DNA from: Blattabacterium cuenoti
GTDB lineage: Bacteria; Bacteroidota; Bacteroidia; Flavobacteriales; Blattabacteriaceae
Assembly: GCF_014252055.1 (NCBI RefSeq)
Contig: NZ_CP059208.1
Coordinates: forward strand, 383,297-447,296
DNA: 64,000 nucleotides
Direction of reading: 5' to 3'
Notes under the pieces: generated by a model
What the model was told of the DNA's origin: nothing
Databases searched by the model: none
What the model saw: only the letters and a program-made list of their open reading frames with translations
In this document: one piece after another, positions 40,558 through 50,315 of the stretch
Position numbering within the stretch: position 1 is the stretch's first letter
Layout of the letters: the number at the start of each line of letters is the position of its first letter
Translations under genes and position numbers: made by a program

Positions 40558-41136
40558 TTAATAAATTTCTTTTATTTTCTCTTTTATAAAAAAAAAGATT
40601 TTATCTCTAGATAAAGATGCATCTAACTTTACTATATTGTTTTTCCATTTAGTTTCATTCCAAATTAATAATGTTTCTTCTTCATATTCTTTTATTCTTC
40701 TTTGAATTGTGAATATATCAATATCATCATTACGATTGCTTGTTTTACCTCTTTTTAATAATCTATTTATAATTAGTTCTTTTTTAATATAAAAATAAAA
40801 AATTTTATTTATAACTCCTAAATGATATTTTTCTAATAATTTTTCTAAAAAATTGATCTGTTTCCTAGTTCTAGGATATCCATCATAAATAATTCCTTTA
40901 GCGTTAACATATTTTTTTACTTCTATTTCCAACATATTTGTAGTAATTTCATCAGGAACAAGAATTCCTTTACTAAGATAGTAACTAGATAATTCACCTA
41001 AATTAGTTTTATTTTTTATATGATTTCTAAAAATTATTCCAGTAGATAAGTGAACAAATTCGAATTTTTTTTCTAAAATTTTAGCTTGAGTTCCTTTCCC
41101 ACATCCTGGTGGACCAAATAATACTATATGTATCAT
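40558..41136 (-). CDS. adk: adenylate kinase
   Basis: Interconverts AMP, ATP and ADP; 192 residues, the short form without the zinc-finger LID. IVLFGPPGCGKGTQAKILEK is the P-loop, HLSTGIIFRNHI the AMP site, and IIYDGYPRTRKQINFLEKLL the family signature (DGYPR). The LID region KRGKTSNRNDD is short. The 118-base gap upstream separates it from lpdA. Confidence 0.95.
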   Translation of the reverse strand: MIHIVLFGPPGCGKGTQAKILEKKFEFVHLSTGIIFRNHIKNKTNLGELSSYYLSKGILVPDEITTNMLEIEVKKYVNAKGIIYDGYPRTRKQINFLEKLLEKYHLGVINKIFYFYIKKELIINRLLKRGKTSNRNDDIDIFTIQRRIKEYEEETLLIWNETKWKNNIVKLDASLSRDKIFFFIKEKIKEIY

Positions 41137-41254
41137 AATTTAAATTTTACATCAATGAAATAATAAATAAAGAAAATACGATAATATGGTAAATACAGAA
41201 TTAATTGATTATACAGAACCAAATTTTAAATTTGGGTTTTCTGGAATGGATTTT

Positions 41255-42652
41255 TCATAAATGGATAGCTTTTCCATAAGCGTTAGCTATAGACTCTAAA
41301 ATAGATTCACTTAGTGAGGGATGTGGATGGATACTATTCAATATTTCATAACTTGTAGACTCCAATTTCCTTGCCACTACAACTTCTGAAATAAGATCTG
41401 TTACATTATGACCTATCATATGGCAACCTAACCATTCATCATATTTTTCATCAAAAAGAACTTTAACAAACCCTTCAGTATTTTCATCTGAAATTGCTCT
41501 TCCAAGAGAACTAAAAGGGAATTTTCCTATTTTAAATTTAAATCCTTTTTTATTTAATTCTTTTTCAGTATAGCCAACTGATGCAATTTCTGGTAATGAA
41601 TAAACACACGTTGGTATATTATTATAATCTATTTTTTGATGATTTATTCCCTTTATATTTTCAATGCAACTTATTCCTTCATGTGAAGCTACATGGGCTA
41701 ATGATGGAGTTGGAATTACGTCTCCTATAGCATAGTATCCATCTATATTTGTTCGGTAATTTTCATCAACTATTATAAAATTATTATCAGTTTGAATCCC
41801 TATTTCTTCTATTCCTATGGATTTAGTATTTGGAACAACTCCAATAGCATACAAAATAATGTTAGAATTTAATATAACATTTTTTTCATGGGTTTTAATA
41901 TCAATAATAACAGAATTGTTAGATGAGTTAGTTATTCTATTCACATAAGAAGATGTATAAACTTTAATTCCCATTTTTTCAAAAGATAGTTTTATATAAT
42001 CGGATATTTCATCATCTGCATTTGGAAAAAGTTTTTCACAAATTTCTATAATATCAACTTTTGATCCCATAGAGCGATAAAAATAAGCAAACTCTAGACC
42101 TATAGCACCAGAACCTATAATTGTAATCTTTTTTGGCAACGATAATAAAGATAAGGCTTCTTTGTAAGAAATGATTTTATTAGATAATTTTTTTTTTTCT
42201 TCTACATCTTTTGGCTTAGACCCGGTAGAAATAATAATGTGTGAAGCAGAAAATTTACCTATATTTTTATTTTTTTTATTAAAAACATCAATTTTTTTTT
42301 TATTTTTCAATATAGCATTTCCATGAACAAAATGAACTCCATTTTTTTTTAGAAGAAAAAAAATTCCTTCTTTCATTTTTTCTACTGTTTTTCTGCTTTT
42401 AGAAATAACTTCAGAGAAGTTAATTTCTATATTTTCATTTTGTATTCCAAATAATTTTTGATTTTTTCTTATTAAATGTAATATTTTTGCACTATTTAAA
42501 ATAGATTTTGTAGGAATACATCCCCAGTTTAAACAAATTCCACCAACGTCTTCTTTTTCTATAATAGCAACTTTCATTCCAAGTTGAGCTGCACGTATAG
42601 ATGCTACATAACCTCCGGGTCCACTTCCCAAAATAATAACATCAAAATGCAT
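41255..42652 (-). CDS. lpdA: dihydrolipoyl dehydrogenase
   Basis: FAD-linked E3 component of 2-oxo-acid dehydrogenases and of the glycine cleavage system, 465 residues. FAD site is IILGSGPGGYVASIRAAQLG, the redox disulfide is GGICLNWGCIPTKS, the NAD site is ITIIGSGAIGLEFAYFYRS, and the C-terminal catalytic His-Glu is in SIHPHPSLSESILE. Complete. It stands alone. gcvT in this window is a pathway partner. Confidence 0.96.
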   Translation of the reverse strand: MHFDVIILGSGPGGYVASIRAAQLGMKVAIIEKEDVGGICLNWGCIPTKSILNSAKILHLIRKNQKLFGIQNENIEINFSEVISKSRKTVEKMKEGIFFLLKKNGVHFVHGNAILKNKKKIDVFNKKNKNIGKFSASHIIISTGSKPKDVEEKKKLSNKIISYKEALSLLSLPKKITIIGSGAIGLEFAYFYRSMGSKVDIIEICEKLFPNADDEISDYIKLSFEKMGIKVYTSSYVNRITNSSNNSVIIDIKTHEKNVILNSNIILYAIGVVPNTKSIGIEEIGIQTDNNFIIVDENYRTNIDGYYAIGDVIPTPSLAHVASHEGISCIENIKGINHQKIDYNNIPTCVYSLPEIASVGYTEKELNKKGFKFKIGKFPFSSLGRAISDENTEGFVKVLFDEKYDEWLGCHMIGHNVTDLISEVVVARKLESTSYEILNSIHPHPSLSESILESIANAYGKAIHL

Positions 42653-42778
42653 AAATAATATATTTTTATAAAATTACGAATTTTTTCTTAAAATATAAGA
42701 CAAGTATACAATATTTAATATGAAATATTATGTAATATATTTAAAAATAACATAAATTAGTAAATAAATTTATTTTTT

Positions 42779-43444
42779 ATGAAATTTTTTTTGGATACAG
42801 CTAATTTAAATGAAATAAAAGAAGTTAAAAAACTAGGAATTCTTGATGGAGTTACTACTAATCCATCTTTAATTTCTAAAGAATCTCTATTTACTGAAAA
42901 TGAAATAATGAATCATTATATTTCTATATGTAATATTTTGGAAGAAGGTGAAGATATCAGTGCAGAAGTAATTGGGGATAGTTATCAGAAAATAATAGAA
43001 GAAGGAGAAAAACTTTCTTTACTAAACTCTAAAATTGTAGTAAAAGTTCCAATGACAAAAGAAGGAATTAAAGCAATTCATTTCTTTTCAAAAAAGAACA
43101 TCGATACTAATTGTACACTTGTTTTCTCTGTTACACAAGCTATTTTAGCAGCAAAAGTTGGAGCAAAATATGTATCTCCATTTGTTGGAAGATTGGATGA
43201 TATATCCTACAATGGATTGAATCTTATTAAAGAAATAAAAAATATATATGATAATTACCGTTTTAAAACGAAAATATTAGCTGCTTCCATACGGACACCT
43301 TTACATATTATAGAATGCTCTAAAATAGGAGTAGATGCAGTTACATCTCCTGTTGGAGTAATATTATCCCTATTTAATCATCCTATGACAAAAATAGGTT
43401 TGGATAAATTTATGAAAGATTATAAAAGTAAAATAAAACTATAA
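42779..43444 (+). CDS. tal: transaldolase, TalC type
   Basis: Pentose-phosphate enzyme of the small transaldolase/fructose-6-phosphate aldolase family, 221 residues. MKFFLDTANLNEIKEV, DGVTTNPSLISKE and the Schiff-base lysine K89 in VVVKVPMT are visible. SPFVGRLDD fits the transaldolase branch rather than FSA aldolase, which usually has a PYVNR-type segment. The final 6 bases overlap the convergent gene's end. Confidence 0.92.
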   Translation: MKFFLDTANLNEIKEVKKLGILDGVTTNPSLISKESLFTENEIMNHYISICNILEEGEDISAEVIGDSYQKIIEEGEKLSLLNSKIVVKVPMTKEGIKAIHFFSKKNIDTNCTLVFSVTQAILAAKVGAKYVSPFVGRLDDISYNGLNLIKEIKNIYDNYRFKTKILAASIRTPLHIIECSKIGVDAVTSPVGVILSLFNHPMTKIGLDKFMKDYKSKIKL

Positions 43445-43753
43445 TTTTATTTTCCCATCTAATAAATATTGAATAGAAATAGAAGTTGCTTTAGGTAATT
43501 TTTCGTAAATTTTTGATAATTCTATTTGTTCTTTATTTTCAAATATTTCTTCTAAGTTATTTTTATTTACAAAACTAAATTCTTCTAGTTTTTTATCCAT
43601 GTTTTCTTTTATTCTTTGACTTATCTTTTGACTTATCTTTTCTAAGATACATATAGTTTCGTATATATTTTTCCTAGATTTTTTTTCTAATTCAATACGG
43701 TTAATAGTTTCTGTATTAATTGGTGCTTTACTTATATTTTTTAAGAAATTCAT
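43439..43753 (-). CDS. Rpb6/omega-like RNA polymerase subunit of Bacteroidetes
   Basis: A 104-residue protein that fits the omega-like subunit family encoded next to bamD in Bacteroidetes. The key features are KSRKNIYETICILEKISQKI, an acidic segment KNNLEEIFENKEQIELSKIY and the end EKLPKATSISIQYLLDGKI. It likely stabilises the beta-prime subunit. It overlaps bamD by four bases (ATGA). The expected next gene, coaBC, is missing here and the transaldolase gene lies there instead. Confidence 0.75.
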   Translation of the reverse strand: MNFLKNISKAPINTETINRIELEKKSRKNIYETICILEKISQKISQRIKENMDKKLEEFSFVNKNNLEEIFENKEQIELSKIYEKLPKATSISIQYLLDGKIKL

Positions 43754-44340
43754 TTAACTAAAATTTTATATAAAATTTTTAATTTTTTTGCATTAAAAGA
43801 ATTAGAAAAATATTCCATATATTTTTCATAAGATTTTAAAAAAGGTTTTTTCATACAAAGCTCATATTGAGAAATACAAATATTGTATAAAACTTTTTCT
43901 TTCAAATGACTATTTGGAGAATTTTCAATGAAATTTTTCAGATAATCTAATGCAGTTTTATATCTATGCATTAGAAAATATGATTCAGCTATGCGATAAT
44001 TTTTATTTTCTATCTTTAGAAATAAATTACTTAATAATCTACAAACTTCTTTTACTTTTGAACCATCAGGATCTTTTTTAATTAATTCAATTAACTTTTC
44101 AATTGTAAAAAAAACTTTTTTTTCATTTAAATCAGGTTTTATAAAATAACAATTTTTACTATTCTTAAAAAGATATATTTCATGTAAATTAATCTTTTTT
44201 TCATCATATGATGAAAGAATAGAATTCCTTTTATTTAAAAAAAAACATCCATTAAAAAAGATAAAAAATATTATTAATATAATTTTATCAATTCTTTTTA
44301 TGATATTTTTTGATATCTTTATTAAATATGTATAATCCAC
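43750..44340 (-). CDS. bamD: outer-membrane assembly lipoprotein BamD, shortened
   Basis: Component of the BAM complex that inserts beta-barrel proteins. Residues 15-32 form a lipoprotein-type signal ending FFNGC (predicted lipidated Cys). TPR-like helices follow, with YRIAESYFLMHRYKTALDYL and NSPNSHLKEKVLYNICISQY. At 196 residues it is about 50-70 shorter than typical BamD. The only ATG lies 53 bases inside the ferritin gene. The order dapA-(ferritin)-bamD-Rpb6-like supports the call. Confidence 0.75.
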   Translation of the reverse strand: MDYTYLIKISKNIIKRIDKIILIIFFIFFNGCFFLNKRNSILSSYDEKKINLHEIYLFKNSKNCYFIKPDLNEKKVFFTIEKLIELIKKDPDGSKVKEVCRLLSNLFLKIENKNYRIAESYFLMHRYKTALDYLKNFIENSPNSHLKEKVLYNICISQYELCMKKPFLKSYEKYMEYFSNSFNAKKLKILYKILVK

Positions 44341-44788
44341 TTTTATCTTCTCCTATTAATTCTATTTTATTCAAAATCATTTTAATTAATGCTTCCTCTT
44401 CAATTTGCTCTTCAATAAACCATTGCAAAAAATTATATGTAAAATAATCTTTTTCTCTTGAGGATAATTCTACTAAAAAATTTATTTCTTCAGAAATATC
44501 TTTTTCATGTTGAAATAATTTTTGAAACAAATCTTTTAAAGAACTATATGAAGTTTCTAAACTCTTATTATTTATTGAAATATAAAAATTTCCATTTCTC
44601 TTATTAATATATCTGATTAATTTAAACATGTGATTTCTTTCTTCATTTGAATGATCATATAAAAATTCACATATTCCTTCAAATCCAATTTTTTCAACCC
44701 AAGAAGCCATAGATAAATATAATAAAGAAGATTCTAATTCTCTATTTAATTGTTTTATTAATCCTAATTGTATTGTATCACTAAACAT
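44288..44788 (-). CDS. ftnA: ferritin
   Basis: Iron-storage protein of 166 residues from the ATG at 44788 (MFSDTIQLGLIKQLNRELES); a longer frame to 44809 would overlap dapA. Ferroxidase ligands are visible: Glu in RELESS, Glu-x-x-His in SNEERNHMFKL, and Glu/Gln in WFIEEQIEEE. It is the non-haem FtnA type. In related Bacteroidetes dapA and bamD are often neighbours, so ferritin may be an insertion. Confidence 0.92.
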   Translation of the reverse strand: MFSDTIQLGLIKQLNRELESSLLYLSMASWVEKIGFEGICEFLYDHSNEERNHMFKLIRYINKRNGNFYISINNKSLETSYSSLKDLFQKLFQHEKDISEEINFLVELSSREKDYFTYNFLQWFIEEQIEEEALIKMILNKIELIGEDKSGLYIFNKDIKKYHKKN

Positions 44789-44795
44789 AATTAAA

Positions 44796-45686
44796 TTAAT
44801 TATTATCATTTATTTTTTCTAATAAATCTTTCATTTTTTGTCTTAATGAATATGTAGCTGTTACTAAAGGTAGCCTTACATATGGATCACATATTTTAAT
44901 TAAACTTAAAAAAGTTTTTATCCCTGTAGGATTTCCTTCTTTATAAATAAGGTCTATTATTTTAACAATTTCATAAAATATTGAAAATGCTTCTTTTGTT
45001 TTATTTTCTATTGCTAAAGAAACCATTTTCGATATTTTTTTTGGAAATCCTTGAGCTATGACAGATATTACCCCATTTCCTCCTCCTAGTATTACAGGAA
45101 GTGCAATAAAGTCGTCACCAGATATTACACTAAAATTTTTTGGTTTATTTTCAATAATTCTATAAGATTGTAATAAATTCCCAGAGGCTTCCTTAATTCC
45201 AATTATTTTTGAAAAATCATTTGCTAAACGTAAAACAGTATCAGGCATTATATTAGAACCTGTTCTTTTAGGAACATTATAAATAATCATATTAGCATCT
45301 ATATTACTTATAATAGATTTAAAATGTTCATAAACACCATCTTGTGATGGTCTATTGTAATATGGGGAAACAGAAAGAATAGCATAAAAATCAGATAAAT
45401 TTTTTATACTATTTATTTTTTCTATAATATCTTTCGTATTATTTCCCCCTATTCCTAATATTAATGGTAATTTTTTATTATTTATACTTTGAATATACTC
45501 AATCACATTTTTTTTTTCTTCTTCTTTCAGAGTAGCTGTTTCAGCTGTAGTTCCTAATAAAACTAGATAATCTACTCCATTTTTTGTTACATATTTTATA
45601 AGTTTATCAAGTCCATTAAAATCAATGCTTTTATCCTTTTTAAAAGGAGTAACCAACGCTACACCTGTTCCATTTAATTTTTTCAT
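44796..45686 (-). CDS. dapA: 4-hydroxy-tetrahydrodipicolinate synthase
   Basis: First committed enzyme of lysine and diaminopimelate synthesis, 296 residues. GTGVALVTPFKKDKSIDF, the GTTAET phosphate-like site, the proton-relay Tyr in YNVPKRTGSNI, and the Schiff-base Lys in IGIKEASGN are all visible. Complete. It serves both peptidoglycan and amino-acid supply, as expected in a nutritional symbiont. Confidence 0.97.
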   Translation of the reverse strand: MKKLNGTGVALVTPFKKDKSIDFNGLDKLIKYVTKNGVDYLVLLGTTAETATLKEEEKKNVIEYIQSINNKKLPLILGIGGNNTKDIIEKINSIKNLSDFYAILSVSPYYNRPSQDGVYEHFKSIISNIDANMIIYNVPKRTGSNIMPDTVLRLANDFSKIIGIKEASGNLLQSYRIIENKPKNFSVISGDDFIALPVILGGGNGVISVIAQGFPKKISKMVSLAIENKTKEAFSIFYEIVKIIDLIYKEGNPTGIKTFLSLIKICDPYVRLPLVTATYSLRQKMKDLLEKINDNN

Positions 45687-45854
45687 ATATAATTTACTAC
45701 ATTTATTTTATGATCATAAATATCGTTGTTATTTCAATATTTAATCTAATTGTAATATTATTAAATTATTTTTTGAATCTAAAAAAACAGATGTAAGCGC
45801 ATTCCATTTTAATGGATAAATCAAGACTTAAAAAAAAACTAAAATTTAAAAAAA

Positions 45855-46136
45855 TTAATAATCTCTTTTCGTTCTTGGTCTAGCTGCAGAAACTATAATG
45901 TTCCTTCCCATAAATTCTGTTCCATTTAATTTTTCTATAGCTTTTTTAGCATTTTCTTCATTAGACATTTCTATAAAACCAAAACCCTTACTCCTTTTAT
46001 TTGATGAAGAATCATCAAATATTATTTTAGCATGAGTAACTTCTCCTATAGATTCAAAGTGTTCTTTTAATTCTTGTTCTGTCATATCGTATGATAAATT
46101 TCCTACGTATAATTTCGTATTGTCCATATTGTCCAT
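45855..46136 (-). CDS. RNA-binding protein with one RRM domain
   Basis: A 93-residue single-RRM protein. RNP2 is LYVGNLSY near residue 9 and RNP1 is KGFGFIEM near residue 50, followed by MGRNIIVSAARPR and a basic end. Such proteins are common in Bacteroidetes and Cyanobacteria and bind RNA, often in cold or stress responses. The exact targets are unknown. It is a single-gene unit with gaps on both sides and its own candidate -7 box. Confidence 0.9.
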   Translation of the reverse strand: MDNMDNTKLYVGNLSYDMTEQELKEHFESIGEVTHAKIIFDDSSSNKRSKGFGFIEMSNEENAKKAIEKLNGTEFMGRNIIVSAARPRTKRDY

Positions 46137-46158
46137 ATAATAAATAAGTTTTATAAAG

Positions 46159-46166
46159 CAAATTTA
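46159..46166 (-). promoter_or_regulatory. candidate -7 box of the RRM gene
   Basis: On the minus strand TAAATTTG fits TAnnTTTG exactly, 23 bases before the RRM start codon. This motif is expected by chance a few times in such AT-rich spacers, so confidence is limited. Confidence 0.4.
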
Positions 46167-46367
46167 GATAAATATTTTTTCTAATTTTTATAATGTTTAA
46201 TATTTTAATATAATTAATTAGTTATATAGTTTCAGTTGGTTAGTTATAATTAAATAAATTTCAACAAATAAATTATGTTTTTTTAATTAATTAAGTTTGA
46301 AAATTAAGTATTAAAAAATAGAAACTCTAATTTTTTTATGGTTTATAAAAAAACATTTTAATAATAT

Positions 46368-46375
46368 TAATTTTG
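46368..46375 (+). promoter_or_regulatory. candidate -7 box of pncB
   Basis: TAATTTTG fits TAnnTTTG and lies 41 bases before the chosen pncB ATG. The rest of this 280-base spacer (46137-46415), the longest in the window, shows no gene, tRNA or convincing structure. Confidence 0.4.
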
Positions 46376-46415
46376 TATTAAATGTGTTTTTAAGTTTTAA
46401 GAATGTTTGATAAAC

Positions 46416-47588
46416 ATGAGTAATTTTTATGTTATTTCTTCTATTTTAGATAATGATTTTTATAAATTTACAATGCAAAATGCTGTAATAAAATTATTTC
46501 CTTCAGTAAAAGCTAGATATGAATTAATTAATCGTGGAAAACATTTTTTTCCAAAGAATTTTGCAAATATTATGAAAGAAACTATAAATATAATGTCTGA
46601 TTTAAAGCTATCAGATAAAGAGAAAATATTTCTTGAAAAAAGTTGTCCTTATTTAGATTCTTCATATCTAAATTTTTTAAAAGAATATCAATATAATCCA
46701 AAAGAAGTTTCTGTTTCTCAAACAGGAGAAAACATAAAAATAAGAATAGAAGGACTATGGTATAGGACTATATTGTGGGAAGTTCCTTTAATGGCTATTA
46801 TATCAGAGTTATATTACAAATTAATAGGAGCAAAATGTATACCAGAAGATATAATAATATCTTCTACAAAAGAAAAACTAATATTCTATAAAAAATTAGA
46901 AGTTAAAATAGGAGAATATGGAACTAGAAGAAGATTTTCATATAAAGTTCAAAACTTAGTATTAAAAGTTTTAACAGAAGAAAAATTACCTTTTTTCATA
47001 GGAACTAGTAATGTCCACTTTTCTCATATTTTTTCAATAAACCCAATAGGAACTCAAGGACATGAATGGATAATGTTTCATGCAGCTAAATATGGATTAA
47101 ATATAGCAGATCGTACTGCAATGGAAAATTGGTTAAATATTTATAAAGGAAAATTAGGTATTATCTTATCTGATACATATACATCTTCAATTTTTTTTAA
47201 AAATTTTAATAAAAAATTATCTAATTTTTTTAAAGGAATTAGACATGATAGTGGAGATCCAATCGTTTTTATTAAAAAAACAATCAAACATTATAAAAAA
47301 TTAGGAATAAATCCATTAGAAAAAATAATTGTGTTTTCAGATAACCTTACCCCAAAAAAAGTAGCATATATTTCTTCTTTTTGTAAAAAAAAAATAATTC
47401 CTTTTTTTGGAATAGGAACAAATTTTACAAATGATGTAGGATTACCTACTATGAATTTAGTTATTAAAATGGTTGAAACTTTTTTTGACAAAAAATGGAT
47501 TTCTGTAGTAAAATTATCTAATGTAAAAGAAAAATCAACAGGAAGAAAAAATATGCTAATTTTAGCTAGAAAAAATCTTCATTTGTAA
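46416..47588 (+). CDS. pncB: nicotinate phosphoribosyltransferase
   Basis: NAD salvage enzyme turning nicotinate and PRPP into nicotinate mononucleotide, 390 residues from the ATG at 46416; a TTG at 46407 is less likely. DNDFYKFTMQNAVIKLFPSV, EYGTRRRFSYKVQN, TSNVHFSH, and GIRHDSGDPIVFIKK are characteristic. It is 9 bases before miaB. Retention suggests dependence on host niacin. Confidence 0.94.
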   Translation: MSNFYVISSILDNDFYKFTMQNAVIKLFPSVKARYELINRGKHFFPKNFANIMKETINIMSDLKLSDKEKIFLEKSCPYLDSSYLNFLKEYQYNPKEVSVSQTGENIKIRIEGLWYRTILWEVPLMAIISELYYKLIGAKCIPEDIIISSTKEKLIFYKKLEVKIGEYGTRRRFSYKVQNLVLKVLTEEKLPFFIGTSNVHFSHIFSINPIGTQGHEWIMFHAAKYGLNIADRTAMENWLNIYKGKLGIILSDTYTSSIFFKNFNKKLSNFFKGIRHDSGDPIVFIKKTIKHYKKLGINPLEKIIVFSDNLTPKKVAYISSFCKKKIIPFFGIGTNFTNDVGLPTMNLVIKMVETFFDKKWISVVKLSNVKEKSTGRKNMLILARKNLHL

Positions 47589-47597
47589 ACACTATTT

Positions 47598-48977
47598 ATG
47601 TTTAAAAGTTACAGTGACAATAAAAAAAATGTCATGACAAATAATAAAAACAATTTATACAAAATTTTTCATATAGAAAATTACGGATGTCAAATGAACA
47701 TTTCGGATAGTGAAATAATTACTTCTATTTTATTGACACATGGATTTGTTATTTCAGAAAAAATTGAAACAGCAGATATACTATTGTTAAATGCTTGTTC
47801 TATAAGAGAAAAAGCAGAGTTAAGTTTAACTAAAAAATTAGAACAGCTAAGATTTTTAAAGAAAAAAAAGAAAGTTTTATTTGGAATTACAGGTTGTTTC
47901 TCTAAACAACTAAAAGAACTTTTTTTAAAAGAAAAAAGAGCAGATTTCTTTGTTGAACCAGATCATTATAAAGAAATACCTAATATTATTCAATCTATCT
48001 CAAATGGAATAAAATCTATACCTTTTCCAAGAAGAAAAGAAACATATAGTGATATTATACCATTTTCTAATAATAAAAAAGTAACAACATTTTTAAGTAT
48101 AACAAGAGGGTGTAACAATATGTGTACATTTTGTATAGTTCCATTTACTAGAGGAAGAGAAATAAGTAGTGATCCTAATATTATAATAAAAGAATGTAAA
48201 CGTTTATATAAAATTGGATATAAAGAAGTTACTTTGCTAGGGCAAAATGTTGATTCCTATGAATGGAAAATAGGAGATTCTAAAAATAGATTTATAAAAT
48301 TTTCTGATCTTTTGAACTTGTTAGCTGAAGAAATTCCTTTAATGAGAATACGATTTTCTACGTCTAATCCACATGATATGTCTGAAAACGTTATTAGAGT
48401 TATATCTAAATACCCTAATATATGTAAGCATATACATTTACCAGTTCAATCTGGAAGTAATAAAATACTTAAATTAATGAATAGAAAATATACACGAGAA
48501 GAATATATTAATTTAATAGAAAAAATTAGGAGTATTATTCCTGAATGTTCAATATCTCATGATATTATGACTGGATTTTGTGGAGAAGATGAAGAAGATC
48601 ATAAGGATACTATTAGTTTAATGAACAAAATTAAATATAATTACGGTTACATGTTTTATTATTCTCCAAGACCAGGAACATTATCTTACAGAAAATTTAG
48701 AGACGATGTTCCAATAAGTATAAAGAAAAAAAGATTAAAAGAAATTATAGATTTGCAAAGAAAACATTCATTATACCGTATGAAGAAATTTATTGGGGAA
48801 ACACAAAAAATATTAGTAGAAGGAATTTCTAAAAAAAATTGTAAAAACTTATACGGAAGGAATACTCAAAATATAGTTGTAATTTTTCCAAAAAAAAATT
48901 TTGTATCAATAGGCGATAATATAAATGTAAAAATATTGGATAATACATCTGCAACTTTAATAGGTAAAATTGATTAA
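47598..48977 (+). CDS. miaB: tRNA-2-methylthio-N6-dimethylallyladenosine synthase MiaB
   Basis: Radical-SAM methylthiotransferase acting on A37 of tRNAs, 459 residues. The N-terminal UPF0004 domain shows NYGCQMNISDSE, NACSIREKAE and GCFSKQLKE (three cluster cysteines). The radical-SAM motif is CNNMCTFC, and a C-terminal TRAM domain follows residue 390. All cysteines are intact. It sits before the sigma-54 activator. Confidence 0.96.
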   Translation: MFKSYSDNKKNVMTNNKNNLYKIFHIENYGCQMNISDSEIITSILLTHGFVISEKIETADILLLNACSIREKAELSLTKKLEQLRFLKKKKKVLFGITGCFSKQLKELFLKEKRADFFVEPDHYKEIPNIIQSISNGIKSIPFPRRKETYSDIIPFSNNKKVTTFLSITRGCNNMCTFCIVPFTRGREISSDPNIIIKECKRLYKIGYKEVTLLGQNVDSYEWKIGDSKNRFIKFSDLLNLLAEEIPLMRIRFSTSNPHDMSENVIRVISKYPNICKHIHLPVQSGSNKILKLMNRKYTREEYINLIEKIRSIIPECSISHDIMTGFCGEDEEDHKDTISLMNKIKYNYGYMFYYSPRPGTLSYRKFRDDVPISIKKKRLKEIIDLQRKHSLYRMKKFIGETQKILVEGISKKNCKNLYGRNTQNIVVIFPKKNFVSIGDNINVKILDNTSATLIGKID

Positions 48978-49031
48978 TTTTTAACTATAAAAATTAAAAA
49001 TAATAAATATCAACAAAACTCTAATTCTAAT

Positions 49032-50315
49032 ATGGAGTCTATCCAAAATATAAAACATAAATTTGGAATAATAGGATATGATTATCCTTTGCATCAAGCT
49101 ATAGAAAAAGCGGTACAAGTAGCTCCTACTGATATTTCAGTATTAGTTCTTGGAGAGAGTGGTGTAGGAAAAGAATTTATACCAAAAATAATACATCAAT
49201 TTTCTTGCAGAAAACATAATTCATATATTGCTGTTAATTGTGGAGCTATTCCTGAAGGAACTATTGATAGTGAACTTTTTGGGCACGAAAAAGGATCTTT
49301 TACAGGGGCTACAAACATGAGAAAAGGATATTTTGAAGGAGCAAATGGAGGGACAATTTTTCTAGATGAAGTTGGAGAGTTACCTTTAACTACCCAAGTG
49401 CGTCTTCTTCGAATCTTAGAATCTGGAGAATTTATTAAAGTCGGATCTTCAAAAATCCAAAAAACGAATATAAGAATAGTTGCAGCTACTAATTTGAATA
49501 TGATAGAGTCTATACAAAAAGGAAAGTTTAGAGAAGATTTATATTATCGATTAAATACAGTACAAATAAATGTACCTCCTTTACGATCCCGTAAAAATGA
49601 CATTAAACTTTTATTTAAAAAATTTTCTAACGGTTTTGCTGAAAAATATAACATGCCTCCAATAAAATTAACTGAAGAATCTTTGAAATATATGGAAAAT
49701 TATTCTTGGCCAGGAAACATAAGACAGTTAAAAAATATAATAGAACAGATTTCTGTAGTAGAAAAAGAAAGAGAAATTTCTGTAGAAAAATTAAAAGAAT
49801 ATATTCCGGATAATATTCCTTCGGTTCATCTTCCTTATTTTAATAACTTTAATGATAATTTTACTCATAACTATTCTAAAGAAAGAGACTTTATATACAA
49901 AATATTATTTGATATGAAAAAAAGTTTAAATGATTTAAAAAATATAACTTTTCAATTAATAAAAAATAATCCAAACAATGATAAATTTTTGGAAGAAAAT
50001 CAAGATATTATAAAAAAATTATTTGGTCATATCATTAATCAAGCTTCTAAAGATAGTTTTTTTCAACTTGAACATTTTTCTAAAATATCTAGTAATAAAA
50101 ATATAAATACATCTTGTAATCATAGTTTCAATTATGAAGAAATTGAAAAAAATTCCCCAAAAGAAGAAATACCTTCTTTTTCTTTGCGAAGAAAAGAAAA
50201 AGAATTTATTCAAAAAGCTTTGAAAAAAAATAATGGAAAAAGAAGCAAAGCAGCTAAAGAACTTGGAATTTCGGAAAGAACATTATATAGAAAAATTAAG
50301 CAGTATGGATTATAA
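49032..50315 (+). CDS. sigma-54-dependent transcriptional activator without sensor domain
   Basis: AAA+ enhancer-binding protein of 427 residues. It begins almost directly with the AAA+ domain: Walker A GESGVGKE at residues 41-48, sigma-54 contact loop GSFTGA at 88-93, Walker B TIFLDE at 108-113, and arginine finger region in [20 protein letters not shown] long linker (about 255-385) leads to a Fis-type helix-turn-helix ([20 protein letters not shown]). No N-terminal receiver, GAF or PAS domain is present, so control must be by level or partner. It lies upstream of lptE-secG-groESL. Confidence 0.95.
   Translation: MESIQNIKHKFGIIGYDYPLHQAIEKAVQVAPTDISVLVLGESGVGKEFIPKIIHQFSCRKHNSYIAVNCGAIPEGTIDSELFGHEKGSFTGATNMRKGYFEGANGGTIFLDEVGELPLTTQVRLLRILESGEFIKVGSSKIQKTNIRIVAATNLNMIESIQKGKFREDLYYRLNTVQINVPPLRSRKNDIKLLFKKFSNGFAEKYNMPPIKLTEESLKYMENYSWPGNIRQLKNIIEQISVVEKEREISVEKLKEYIPDNIPSVHLPYFNNFNDNFTHNYSKERDFIYKILFDMKKSLNDLKNITFQLIKNNPNNDKFLEENQDIIKKLFGHIINQASKDSFFQLEHFSKISSNKNINTSCNHSFNYEEIEKNSPKEEIPSFSLRRKEKEFIQKALKKNNGKRSKAAKELGISERTLYRKIKQYGL

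Noticed and set aside
41217-41237. Hairpin behind lpdA (CCAAATT/AATTTGG) as a terminator
   Set aside because: The stem is short and AT-rich and no U-tract follows on the minus strand. Chance is likely.
42701-42708. TATACTTG on the minus strand as the lpdA promoter
   Set aside because: It has a mismatch to TAnnTTTG and no supporting -33 element.
43600-43650. Short 12-base-like repeat within the Rpb6-like gene (KISQKISQR) as a recombination site
   Set aside because: It simply encodes a helical coiled segment and occurs only there.
45795-45815. TCCATT/AATGGA inverted repeat with slightly raised GC as an RNA gene or terminator
   Set aside because: The loop would be only two bases and nothing around it forms a recognisable RNA fold.
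46137-46415. Search for a tRNA or small RNA in the longest spacer
   Set aside because: No acceptor stem, GGTTCRA-like T-loop or conserved anticodon arm is visible.
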